From assembly GCA_030849805.1 (NCBI GenBank), contig JASANZ010002023.1:1-34713 (forward strand): a DNA stretch of 34,713 bases, given 5' to 3'. This DNA is from Sergeia podlipaevii. Its lineage: Eukaryota; Euglenozoa; Kinetoplastea; Trypanosomatida; Trypanosomatidae. Every line of letters starts with the position of its first letter. Position 1 is the first letter of the stretch. Both the position numbers and the translations under genes were made by a program. The notes below the pieces were generated by a model that did not search any database, was not told where the DNA came from, and was given only the letters and a program-made list of their open reading frames with translations. This document shows positions 18,883 through 26,816 of this stretch, piece by piece.

Positions 18883-19335
18883 TGTTGTACTTCTTCTTAC
18901 GTGTGTGTGTGTGGTCTGTGTGTGGGTGTGTGTGTATGTGCGTCCAGGAGGTGTAACTAAAGCTTATGGCTAGTGAATCTTAGGATTCTTTAGTTGAACA
19001 GATAACGCAAAAAAAAAAAAAATGTTGGAAACGTAAAGCAATAATAATAATAATAGTAAAGTAGGCATACAGCATTGTGAGGTAAAGGCTCGTAGAAACC
19101 GAGGTGTCTCCACAGCTGCATTCATATGTTGAGTGAAAGGGGTTATCATACAAGATGGCAAACCTCGTGCGGCTTCTCATTCTCAATGTCGGTGATTCAT
19201 ATATGTATTCTTTTCCCTTTGTAAACAAAGAAAGCGAGAAGGATAAAATAGATTCTTCCATGTGCATAGTGAACATGGAGCGTAGTGATCTGTTGCACAC
19301 AATAGTTTGTGAGTCACGTGTGTACCTTTTCATCT
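18883..19335. other. Leader and intergenic region upstream of the RBP16-like gene
   Basis: No gene seen. Holds a GT-rich tract (18900-18939; CA-rich in the mRNA), an A run (19009-19021) and an AAT tract (about 19041-19055). Confidence 0.55.
18988..19021 (-). promoter_or_regulatory. Candidate spliced-leader acceptor for the RBP16-like gene
   Basis: A T run on the minus strand (19021-19009) is followed by the first AG at 18989-18988. The mature leader would be 105 nt. Confidence 0.5.
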
Positions 19336-20010
19336 TTAAAAGTCCATCGGGATATTGTTTGGGTCGTCAATGCTGCCATCTGAATGAGAACTGTCGATAG
19401 TGAACTCGTCATTTAGGCGAAGACGCTCAATACAATCGGGTTCCATCCACGCGTAGCGACTGTTGTGCCGCCACTGCTGGGAATCCTTAAGCACTGCTGC
19501 GGTGAGCGCGGCGTGATGCATGTTCCACAAGCGCCACTTCTTCTCATCAAAGAACGGCGCCTGTGCCATGTAAATAAGAGGGAATGGCTCACTAAAGTCA
19601 TCCTTGCACGTGCTTTTGCATTCAACTAGTAGGCGCATCACCTCCTCATGAGAAACATACACGCGATCCACCTGCGCAAGGGGTTCTTTAGTGGAACCTG
19701 CAATCTTTATGGTCTCAATACTGCACAAGCATTCAGTCTGAACCTTTCTAGCAAGCGTGTATTGTACAGCGAGGCCAACCGGAAGAAAGCAAGTAGTTCC
19801 CTTGATCCACATCTGCGCTCCATTGCTTGAAGTTAAGCATCGGACCTGATTTGTCGAAAAGGTATATTCGTGTGTAGCTCTGCCACCGCTGAGGCGACAA
19901 ATGCATCCCTTTTGGGAGTCGGTAGAGAACTTACTGACCACGCCAGCATGCATTTTCTTTTGAACACCGCCATTACTGCCAAAAGAAGTTGGGCTACGTC
20001 GAATGAGCAT
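19336..20010 (-). CDS. Unknown protein, possibly mitochondrial
   Basis: 224 residues from the ATG at 20010-20008. A longer open frame reaches 20118, but its extra residues are encoded by TA-rich leader sequence, and an AG at 20059-20058 after a T-rich tract would give a 47-nt leader to the chosen ATG. The N-terminus MLIRRSPTSFGSNGG is basic with hydroxylated residues, as in mitochondrial import signals. No known domain recognised. The middle has hydrophobic strands (WIKGTTCFLPVGLAVQYTLA) and several Cys (CICR, CLCS, CKSTC). The C-terminus is Trp/His-rich (KWRLWNMHHAALTAAVL) and ends in an acidic tail. It lies between the RBP16-like gene and another unknown gene, all in one direction. Confidence 0.65.
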   Translation of the reverse strand: MLIRRSPTSFGSNGGVQKKMHAGVVSKFSTDSQKGCICRLSGGRATHEYTFSTNQVRCLTSSNGAQMWIKGTTCFLPVGLAVQYTLARKVQTECLCSIETIKIAGSTKEPLAQVDRVYVSHEEVMRLLVECKSTCKDDFSEPFPLIYMAQAPFFDEKKWRLWNMHHAALTAAVLKDSQQWRHNSRYAWMEPDCIERLRLNDEFTIDSSHSDGSIDDPNNIPMDF

Positions 20011-20397
20011 TATTGGAACTTTATATATATAAGATATGAAATTATGTGGTCTTTCAGCTAACAATAAAGTATGTATATAGTGTTTATAGACGCAGATGTA
20101 TGCATACCAAGCAAACATGTAATAAAAAATTTATTAAAAACGAAATAATTTTTTTAAAAAAAAGAAAGAAAGAGCGGGTTACCAAGAAGGAGCAAAAAAA
20201 AAAAAGGACAATAAAAGCAATGTGCGCCACATGACCCAAAAGCCACTCCACACAGAAAGCAATTGTACTTTTTTTTTTCCATCCAAAAGAAGTGTTGCGC
20301 AGCAGCATTAGCAAACAATCACCATGGCTCAAAATGGTGTATACATTTTTTGTTTTTGTTGTTTTTGTGTTCGTGTGTGCATGTAAATAGGAATCTT
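20011..20397. other. Intergenic region upstream of the 224-residue unknown gene
   Basis: No gene seen. AT-rich with A runs near 20152-20165 and 20193-20204 (T tracts on the coding strand) and a T run near 20269-20278. Confidence 0.5.
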
Positions 20398-21882
20398 TTA
20401 AGGAATGGTTTCGGGGTCTTCGCCACGAGACAGTCTAATCAGCTGCTCCTTCGCCCGCAGCACATCAGTGGAGTAACCCATTTGTTTTGCGCCAGCCGCC
20501 ACTGCCCATGGAACCTTCACAACCTTCGCGTCCGCTTTAAAGACATCTGCATCGGAGCCGCGCACAGCTCGCGGGCGTGGTGCGCGCTCGTCCTCTTCCC
20601 CTTGCTCCATCACCTTGAAGAAAACACCCTCTGCGTCAAAGGTAGCTCGGTGCTGATCCTCGTGCGCGCGCAGAGATCGCTGCAGGCGATACCGCGAACG
20701 AGCCCCTCGCGAAAGGACCTTAGATCCAGAAGGGGAGACGGAACTGGTAGCTGCATGAGAAGTCATCTTCAGTGACGCTTCATGCCCCTCATCACAACCC
20801 TTGGGGTGCTCATCGCTTTCCGTGCCATCACCACCACTACCGCGGCGACGCAGACGTGGAGGATGGGCAAAGGTGCGGCTTGTGTCCTCCGGATAGTATT
20901 TGGCCGCCCAATCCACAAGGGAAGGATCCAGCGTCTCTTCGCCTTCGACAGCGCGCTGACGCAGGAAGGGAAAGCCAGACAAAGGTGCTCGTCCAACATC
21001 ACTGTTAGGAAGACCAGCTGTAGCTGGGGTGTTGGCAATCTGCGCCTGGGCACCGCGCTGCCTGCGCGCCTCGCTCTTTTCCTGCTCCTTCGCGTCCTCC
21101 CCACTCTCGTCATCCTCTGATTGCGTCAAGGTCGACTCCATCGCCGCCCCTGTGTCAGAAAGAAAAGACGAAACAGCCCCTACACCATCCTCGATATCTT
21201 GGCGCAAAAAACTACCGCTACTGCTGCTGCTGGAGAGCGAGCCTGCGCCAGTTTCTCCTCGCTTGAGAGACTCCTGTGCCCACTCACGCAGCAGTCCTGG
21301 AGATCCAGGTGCGCCTGCTAAAACCCCTGCCCTATACTCCTCTGCTGCCCTTACACAAAGACGCTGGTAGCGTGTAGCATCGCGGGCTTCAACACGCGCC
21401 GCAGTAAGGGTATCACGGAGGTAGTCCTGCAAAATCGCGACGAGCTTCTCCCGCAATACAGGATCAGCTATGCTTTGCCACGTTTCCTTGCGGCCGTAGA
21501 GTCGCTCTGCGTCATCAAGATAAGTACGCTGCTTTCCCTGCCGCCATGGGACATCAGGGAGCGGGCGGCGGCGCGAGTAGCGATGGTCACGACGGAACTC
21601 CATACGTTCGCGAAAAGTCTGTGGGTCTGACGTTCGCTTGGCATAGTAGCCGCGTTGAGTAAGGGCCACTTCTGGTTGCTCGCCAGCGGTGGCTTCGCTA
21701 CCGCTGCTAGCAACACCGGTGTTTTTCTCGAAGCTTGCATCGCCCTCGTCGTAAAGCATGCCATCAGAAAAATAAGCTCCTCCTGCCTCAGCGCGGGTAC
21801 ATACTGAAAGGCTACTGCGACCACCGCTGCATGCCAGCACGAACGCAGTGGCTGACAGCCATTGTGTGCATAGTCTGCGCAT
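20398..21882 (-). CDS. Unknown protein with charged low-complexity centre, possibly mitochondrial
   Basis: 494 residues from an ATG start. Not recognised. The N-terminal MRRLCTQWLSATAFVLACSGGRSSLS has basic residues and a hydrophobic stretch, fitting a mitochondrial or secretory signal. Residues about 75-185 are Arg-rich and look folded (FRERMEFRRDHRYSRRRPL, then WQSIADPVLREKLVAILQDY). The middle (about 215-300) is Ser/Glu-rich with a six-Ser run and acidic clusters. The C-terminal about 120 residues again look ordered and basic, ending near LRAKEQLIRLSRGEDPETIP. Arg-rich folded ends around disordered linkers are common in trypanosomatid mitoribosomal proteins and assembly factors, but this is only an analogy. 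Base composition is like that of MCM2 and unlike genes nearer the strand switch. Confidence 0.7.
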   Translation of the reverse strand: MRRLCTQWLSATAFVLACSGGRSSLSVCTRAEAGGAYFSDGMLYDEGDASFEKNTGVASSGSEATAGEQPEVALTQRGYYAKRTSDPQTFRERMEFRRDHRYSRRRPLPDVPWRQGKQRTYLDDAERLYGRKETWQSIADPVLREKLVAILQDYLRDTLTAARVEARDATRYQRLCVRAAEEYRAGVLAGAPGSPGLLREWAQESLKRGETGAGSLSSSSSSGSFLRQDIEDGVGAVSSFLSDTGAAMESTLTQSEDDESGEDAKEQEKSEARRQRGAQAQIANTPATAGLPNSDVGRAPLSGFPFLRQRAVEGEETLDPSLVDWAAKYYPEDTSRTFAHPPRLRRRGSGGDGTESDEHPKGCDEGHEASLKMTSHAATSSVSPSGSKVLSRGARSRYRLQRSLRAHEDQHRATFDAEGVFFKVMEQGEEDERAPRPRAVRGSDADVFKADAKVVKVPWAVAAGAKQMGYSTDVLRAKEQLIRLSRGEDPETIP

Positions 21883-22515
21883 AAAAGTCGGTCTAGTTAG
21901 TTATCAGTTAAAAAATTGATTGATTGATATTTTAACACTACATGTATTCCCTCCTTCCTTTTTTTACCACCTTTTTTTATTTACACTGGTGTATCTTTCT
22001 GCTAGCTAACATAGCGAAGAGTGGCAACAACAACAATAACAAAAAATGACAAATAAGATTTAGCAAAAGAGAGAAGACAATAAGTGACGCGTATGTACAT
22101 AACGCCAAGGCTTTATTCTTTGCAGACGCATAAAACGAAAATGAAAAGCGACAAGTTTCCAGGGAGACTGATCATATGACATTGTGCAATCCTTGACAAC
22201 AAGTTGCACTAGCCCGCATAGCATCGGCAAACTCTAATAAAATAGAGAGTAAAGTATTGACACAATTATTACCTCTTGTAGGACTTATACGCGATATGCG
22301 CGTTTTACAGCGGCATTTAACTTGCTCCTTTCACTTTTTTTTTTTTTGCTAATTGCACCACCACCAAAACACCTCTCGCTCGCTTCCACAAAGGCTAGAA
22401 GTACTGGCAAACCTCCTCTTGCTCTCTCTCTCTCTCACGCGTTGTGCGCTTGTGTGGGTGGGTGGATGCTACTGCCTTGTTCTTTTTTTTTCTTTTTGAA
22501 AAGCTAACGCTTGTT
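21883..22515. other. Intergenic region downstream of RPB8
   Basis: No gene seen. The part next to RPB8 (22330-22500) has T and CT runs on the plus strand (A/G-rich in the RPB8 3' untranslated region). Near 21893-21913 a short T run and AG on the minus strand could serve the gene at 20398-21882. Confidence 0.5.
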
Positions 22516-22965
22516 TTACTTACCAACGCGCTTCACAAGTACATACACGTCGCTATTGTAGTGAATGTCGCGCAGACTCTGTGGCTTCCCAATCATCTGA
22601 ACCAAAAGACCGCCGCAGCTAATGTGCACTTTCACCTCTAAGCTATTCTCGTCCACCTCGTGACCGTACACACGGCCGTGCATGGCGTAGTCGCAGTCGT
22701 TGAGGCGTGTCTCGCGGTGGTAGATGCTGTGGTCATAGTTCTTGCTGCCAGTTTTTCCAGAGAGCTCCAGTGAATTAGCTAGCATAATAGTTACGCGGTC
22801 ATTGAGCGCCACAGGGAACTCCTCGGTGTTTATGTCCGCGGTGATGGTTAGGTCACCATCTTCGTTTGTGCACTGAATGCGAGAAACACGTAGATACACG
22901 GTGCCTTCCGTATTCAGCCCGGTAACGGTGAAAGTATCTTCAAGAATAACAGGATTGCTGCTCAT
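22516..22965 (-). CDS. RPB8: DNA-directed RNA polymerase subunit RPB8 (RPABC3)
   Basis: 149 residues from the ATG at 22965-22963; the longer frame begins at TTG six bases upstream. RPB8 is a small OB-fold subunit shared by RNA polymerases I, II and III in the nucleus. Length and pattern fit the family: an N-terminal LEDTFTVTGLNTEGTVYLRVSRI block, the central DYAMHGRVYGHE (the YVMYGKVYR block of other eukaryotes), then the signature CGGLLVQMIG and a C-terminal VYVLVKRV. The call is confident. A T run of about 15 bases ends only about 4 nt before the ATG, and the first AG after it overlaps the start (ATGAG), so splicing there would remove the start codon. A more distant AG must be used. Confidence 0.95.
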   Translation of the reverse strand: MSSNPVILEDTFTVTGLNTEGTVYLRVSRIQCTNEDGDLTITADINTEEFPVALNDRVTIMLANSLELSGKTGSKNYDHSIYHRETRLNDCDYAMHGRVYGHEVDENSLEVKVHISCGGLLVQMIGKPQSLRDIHYNSDVYVLVKRVGK

Positions 22966-23412
22966 ATTCAAAAAAAAAAAAAAAAGAATATATGTAGCTG
23001 CTTGTGAATAGTTGATCTAATGACCTCCAGAAGCGAACTACCGAAAGCGCGTGCTAGCTATATATGTGTGACGGCTAAATAGAAAAAATGCATAGCAGAA
23101 AAGGAAAAAGGGGAAAAAAAAAACAGCGTGAGCGCCAAAGACGGCAAGATCAGAACCGCAAATAATGTCTCTCTACAACTAAACGAAAGAAAAAACAGTA
23201 TGTGAAAAAAAAAACTCATTATGGTCACTTTTATTCTCCTTCACATCACTACTTTCGTTATCAAGCTACACGCAAAAACGTGAAGCAAATGCCCTGCGCA
23301 TGGCACGCGTTCATGTCTATACGAAAAACATAAATTCCACTGTACATATCGCCACACACAGAGAGACATCAGCAGCATATACACAAACGCACATTTTCCC
23401 CCTGCCCGGCTA
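22966..23412. other. Intergenic region upstream of RPB8
   Basis: No gene seen. A T tract on the minus strand abuts the RPB8 start. A second purine-rich stretch at about 23098-23124 with minus-strand AG near 23075 is a better candidate for the trans-splice site and would give a leader of about 110 nt. Confidence 0.5.
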
Positions 23413-23877
23413 TCAACGACGAAACTCTGGTGTCATCTTTTCAACGGCATCTATGCCTACTAGATTTCCCTCCATATCCATCTCAGATTGCAACTCTTCC
23501 ATGAAGGTATTCATTTCTTCAGCAGATAACGCGTCACCCATGGTGGTAAGGAAAAACCTCAGCGCATGCTGGGACACAATTCCACGACCGTCAATGTTAA
23601 ATCCTGCAAAGGCCTCACGAGCATCATCAGGAGATACCGAGGAATCAAAGGCAACCTTCAGCGCTACGCACATGCCTTCGAAATTGCAGCTACCACGCCC
23701 TTCCTTGTCAGCGATCGTCTTGAGCATCTCAAGGTCAGCCTCCATCGGAATAGCGCCGCACACCCGCACCATCGTTGGGATGTCCTCGGTCTGCGCACGC
23801 CCAATCTTGTCTCGATCATACATATCAAAAATCTTCCGAAAGAACTGCTGTTGCAGTTCGCTAAATTGAGACGACAT
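23413..23877 (-). CDS. Calmodulin-like protein with degenerate EF-hands
   Basis: 154 residues from an ATG start, close to calmodulin/centrin/myosin-light-chain length. Four EF-hand positions can be traced: a loop DRDKIGRAQTED (about 21-32), a weak second around DKEGRGSCNFEG, a third NIDGRGIVSQHA and a fourth DMEGNLVGIDAV (about 134-145). Most loops lack the full set of acidic calcium ligands; loop 3 has Arg at position 5 and Ala at 12, and loop 4 ends in Val. Calcium binding is therefore doubtful except perhaps at loop 1. Such proteins usually act as light chains of myosin or axonemal proteins, or as cytoskeletal adaptors; which one is unknown. A minus-strand T run (23961-23949) with AG at 23945-23944 gives a 66-nt leader, supporting the start. 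Confidence 0.85.
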   Translation of the reverse strand: MSSQFSELQQQFFRKIFDMYDRDKIGRAQTEDIPTMVRVCGAIPMEADLEMLKTIADKEGRGSCNFEGMCVALKVAFDSSVSPDDAREAFAGFNIDGRGIVSQHALRFFLTTMGDALSAEEMNTFMEELQSEMDMEGNLVGIDAVEKMTPEFRR

Positions 23878-24428
23878 CTAATCTAATCAGCAAAGCAAAG
23901 ATATCTTTTTTTATACTATTCGGGAAAGGGCACCTACCTGTCCTCTAAGAAAAAAAAAAAAAATGAGGCCAAAGAAGGGGAAAAGGGACAAGTGAAACAG
24001 AAAGTAAAATGAAGTAGAATAAAGGCAAACAACAAAAATGTAATTGGCAAGCGACGGCGGTATCATTCAGCATACAAAAGAAAAGAAAAAGAAAATTTCC
24101 TTTAAATAGCCATTGCCTTGTGTCTAACAAAAGGAAAAAAAAAAACGTTCGATGCCATGACGCACGAGAGGCGAAAAAAGAAAAAAGAAAAAAGAGGAGA
24201 GGTCCACAACAATGACAACAACAGTACATGTATGTATAAGACCAGTAACTTGGCATCAAAATAATATATACAACTACGAAGAAAGAAACAAAAAGGGAAA
24301 ACTAATACAAGAGCATTAGTAGGTCTGTATGGTGTATATGACATGTTCGCGGGGTAAAGAGGTTCTTTAAAAAAAAAAAAAATGGAGATGAAGGCGGGGA
24401 TAAGATCATAGAGCAGCTGCACTGTATG
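23878..24428. other. Intergenic region upstream of the calmodulin-like gene
   Basis: No gene seen. Strongly A-rich on the plus strand (runs near 23949-23961, 24133-24144, 24370-24381) and GAAAA-rich at 24175-24200. Open frames on the minus strand here are Phe/Leu-rich readings of T tracts. Confidence 0.55.
23944..23961 (-). promoter_or_regulatory. Candidate spliced-leader acceptor for the calmodulin-like gene
   Basis: T run at 23961-23949 on the minus strand, then AG at 23945-23944 and a 66-nt leader to the ATG at 23877. Confidence 0.55.
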
Positions 24429-26366
24429 CTACGCAAACAGAGACCACACAGCATTTCCACCACCCCGTACAACCCCACATTGAAACAGCGGGTCCAGTCG
24501 AGCCTTAAAGAACTCCATAAGATGAGGAGAGCAGTCGTACATCTTCAGGTACGCCCCTTCAATTGATGCCATAATGCCTCTCATATTGGCTAAAGAGATG
24601 CGACGCTCGCTAAGGCACAGATCGGTTTGTTTGCTAAGTCGGCTGCCATACGCCTGCCAGGCAAACGCCTCCACAGTTTCTAAAAGCAAGCGGAACGCGA
24701 GAGCACCTGCGAGTGCTTTGACTGCAATTACCTTGGCAACAGCAGAATCGGCGACGCCCTTGAAGAGAGCAGTTGCACAATCTTCATCGGAAGTACCAAA
24801 AAAGATGGGTAACTCGTCTGCCTCGAGAGATTCAAACATCTTCACTTCAACGTCGCTCTCAAGGTAGCAAAGTCGAGAATTAACACCCCATCTGCCCTGA
24901 GCGCTTGTATCTGCGTCATCATCGTCGCTTCCAATAATTCCAGCCCCTGTCATCAAAAACGACCCAATAAAGAGCTTGGACAGAGCTTCCACCATGGTCT
25001 TCGCGGTATCTGCATCCATCACAGTTTCACCTTCCGTCGGAAAGCGTTGCTGAAAATTCTCAAGTTCACTGAACTGAACAAACCCTTCTGCGTATGGCGC
25101 CATGTACGGTAAAAAGGGAAAGGATAAAGCTATGCTGGGAGGAGCCTCTACTACAGCTGTCTCTCCCGGCACAACAGATCTTGGGCACTTGGCCTCTATC
25201 GCCAAGAAATGTTTCTGTTGGATTGTTTCGAGAAGAGAGCAAAAAGCGCGTATAGTGTCATATGTGTCTTTCTCAAAACCAGATCTCCCAATATTCTGTA
25301 TTACTCTGTGATAAAAGCCATCATTCCAAGCTAAGTCCTCCTCTTCTCCCTTCATAAAGTTCATCATTTCCGGAACATTGGCTTCAATGCTGTGCACAAT
25401 CTCACAAATGTAGGTAAAAAAGTTGGGTACATCCGCGTACTCTTCGCTATCGATAGCTGCACTGATGTTCGCTTTGAGAAGCCTGTGAATGCCAGCTAGT
25501 TCCTCACGTGTCGGATGCGCTTCAGAAATAAGAAACCCAAAATAGCTACGCTCCATTGCGCACTTGTTGCTCTTCAACAACATGGGCAAAAGCGCCTCGA
25601 CTGTCTCAACAATCTTTCCCTTTTGCGATACTTCATGAGCAACCATTAATGCGGACCATTTGTCAACGATGCGGAGACAGCCGGTATCTTCCCACAGCTG
25701 CAGTTGCTGCTGAAACCCTGGATTTGGGTTCACGACAGGGCGTGTGCATCGGACAAAAGAAAGTGCTTCATCTTTTGAGACGCCAGCACGCTTCATTAAG
25801 TACGCAACGACAACTGCAGCGGATCGGCTTACCCCAACCATGCAATGCACCATTACAGACGGCATTTCTGTATATTGCGGTGGTATCTCAGTTATTTTGT
25901 CTCGGTTACACAAGACACTCTCTATAAGTGCACACATTTCGGGGAAGTGATTCTCAATGTCGTAAGTAGGGGTGTCCAATGCAGGAACAGTGTTAATAAA
26001 AAACTTGCGTGCTTTAGGCTCAGTGGACGCTGGTGTGCTAGTATAAGCCGCCAGCTCCGCAGCGAAATTATTTAGGCCATCTATCTTGCGAAAGGCAAAA
26101 GCCTCACGCGATTCAGAATACTCATACACGCGATACGGCGAGACGTAGTCGCTCCCGCACAAATTAAGCACCAGTGAAAACCCCTGCTCAAGACACAATT
26201 CCTTGTTGGAAGCTTGCGGGGCGCATGTCAAAAACAGCCCAGGGATCACCTCATTTACACAATTCCATGGCACTGCCTCTTCGACAGCAGTCGTGCTATG
26301 TACTCCTGGGAATAGCGTATCAGTCCGATTCCATCCCAAGCTTTTGAATTGACTTCCGAGTTCCAT
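24429..26366 (-). CDS. Dual-specificity protein phosphatase with a long unknown C-terminal region
   Basis: 645 residues from the ATG at 26366-26364; the longer open frame begins at TTG. The DSP domain covers about residues 35-230. It opens with CVNEVIPGLFLTC, the usual DSP start (hydrophobic, Gly-Leu-Phe/Tyr-Leu). A DTPTYDIENHF block carries the likely general-acid Asp, and the catalytic P-loop HCMVGVSRSA (H-C-x5-R-S) sits at about 170-179, followed by AVVVAYLMKRAGVSKDEAL and RPVVNPNPGFQQQL. These are the full DSP signatures, so it should hydrolyse phospho-Ser/Thr/Tyr or another phosphate ester. The remaining about 410 residues are largely helical and match nothing I recognise; they include an acidic patch GSDDDDADTS. 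The long tail suggests a targeting or regulatory domain. It lies between the calmodulin-like gene and the mitochondrial nucleotidyltransferase. Confidence 0.88.
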   Translation of the reverse strand: MELGSQFKSLGWNRTDTLFPGVHSTTAVEEAVPWNCVNEVIPGLFLTCAPQASNKELCLEQGFSLVLNLCGSDYVSPYRVYEYSESREAFAFRKIDGLNNFAAELAAYTSTPASTEPKARKFFINTVPALDTPTYDIENHFPEMCALIESVLCNRDKITEIPPQYTEMPSVMVHCMVGVSRSAAVVVAYLMKRAGVSKDEALSFVRCTRPVVNPNPGFQQQLQLWEDTGCLRIVDKWSALMVAHEVSQKGKIVETVEALLPMLLKSNKCAMERSYFGFLISEAHPTREELAGIHRLLKANISAAIDSEEYADVPNFFTYICEIVHSIEANVPEMMNFMKGEEEDLAWNDGFYHRVIQNIGRSGFEKDTYDTIRAFCSLLETIQQKHFLAIEAKCPRSVVPGETAVVEAPPSIALSFPFLPYMAPYAEGFVQFSELENFQQRFPTEGETVMDADTAKTMVEALSKLFIGSFLMTGAGIIGSDDDDADTSAQGRWGVNSRLCYLESDVEVKMFESLEADELPIFFGTSDEDCATALFKGVADSAVAKVIAVKALAGALAFRLLLETVEAFAWQAYGSRLSKQTDLCLSERRISLANMRGIMASIEGAYLKMYDCSPHLMEFFKARLDPLFQCGVVRGGGNAVWSLFA

Positions 26367-26816
26367 ACTTGGTAAAGCTAGTAATTGATAATCACTTGAT
26401 GGTTCCAAAAACAGAAAGAAATGAAACTATTAAACCTGCAAATAGTAAAAAAGAATGTTCTAACACTAAAAAATAAAGAAGTACGATTTTGATATAAAAA
26501 GTAATCCGAATAGTAATAGCAAGTGCAATTTCATTCTTTCGTATATATAACAACTTATAGACATTGTAAAGATCATATTTCTCTTTTGAAAGTATCAAAA
26601 AGAAACAACAAAAAAAAACATTTGAAGTGCATGCTTCTATTTTCGTTAAGTTATTATTGAGCTGGCTAAACGCGAATAAAAATTATAATAACAAAAATAA
26701 AAATAATCACAAGATATGTATGTGCATTGCCTCATTACTATCCCAACAATAAGACAAGGAAACAAACAACAAAAAAAAAATCACTTTCTTTGGCGAAGCA
26801 AACACACCTGCAGTCA
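26367..26816. other. Intergenic region upstream of the phosphatase gene
   Basis: No gene seen. Very AT-rich, with A runs near 26608-26617 and 26770-26779. Several minus-strand T tract/AG combinations exist and none stands out. Confidence 0.5.

Noticed and set aside
18343..18960. 205-codon plus-strand open frame with Val/Ala/Thr repeats
   Set aside because: It is antisense to the RBP16-like gene and its repeats are the reverse reading of the N-x-N-Q-G-G units.
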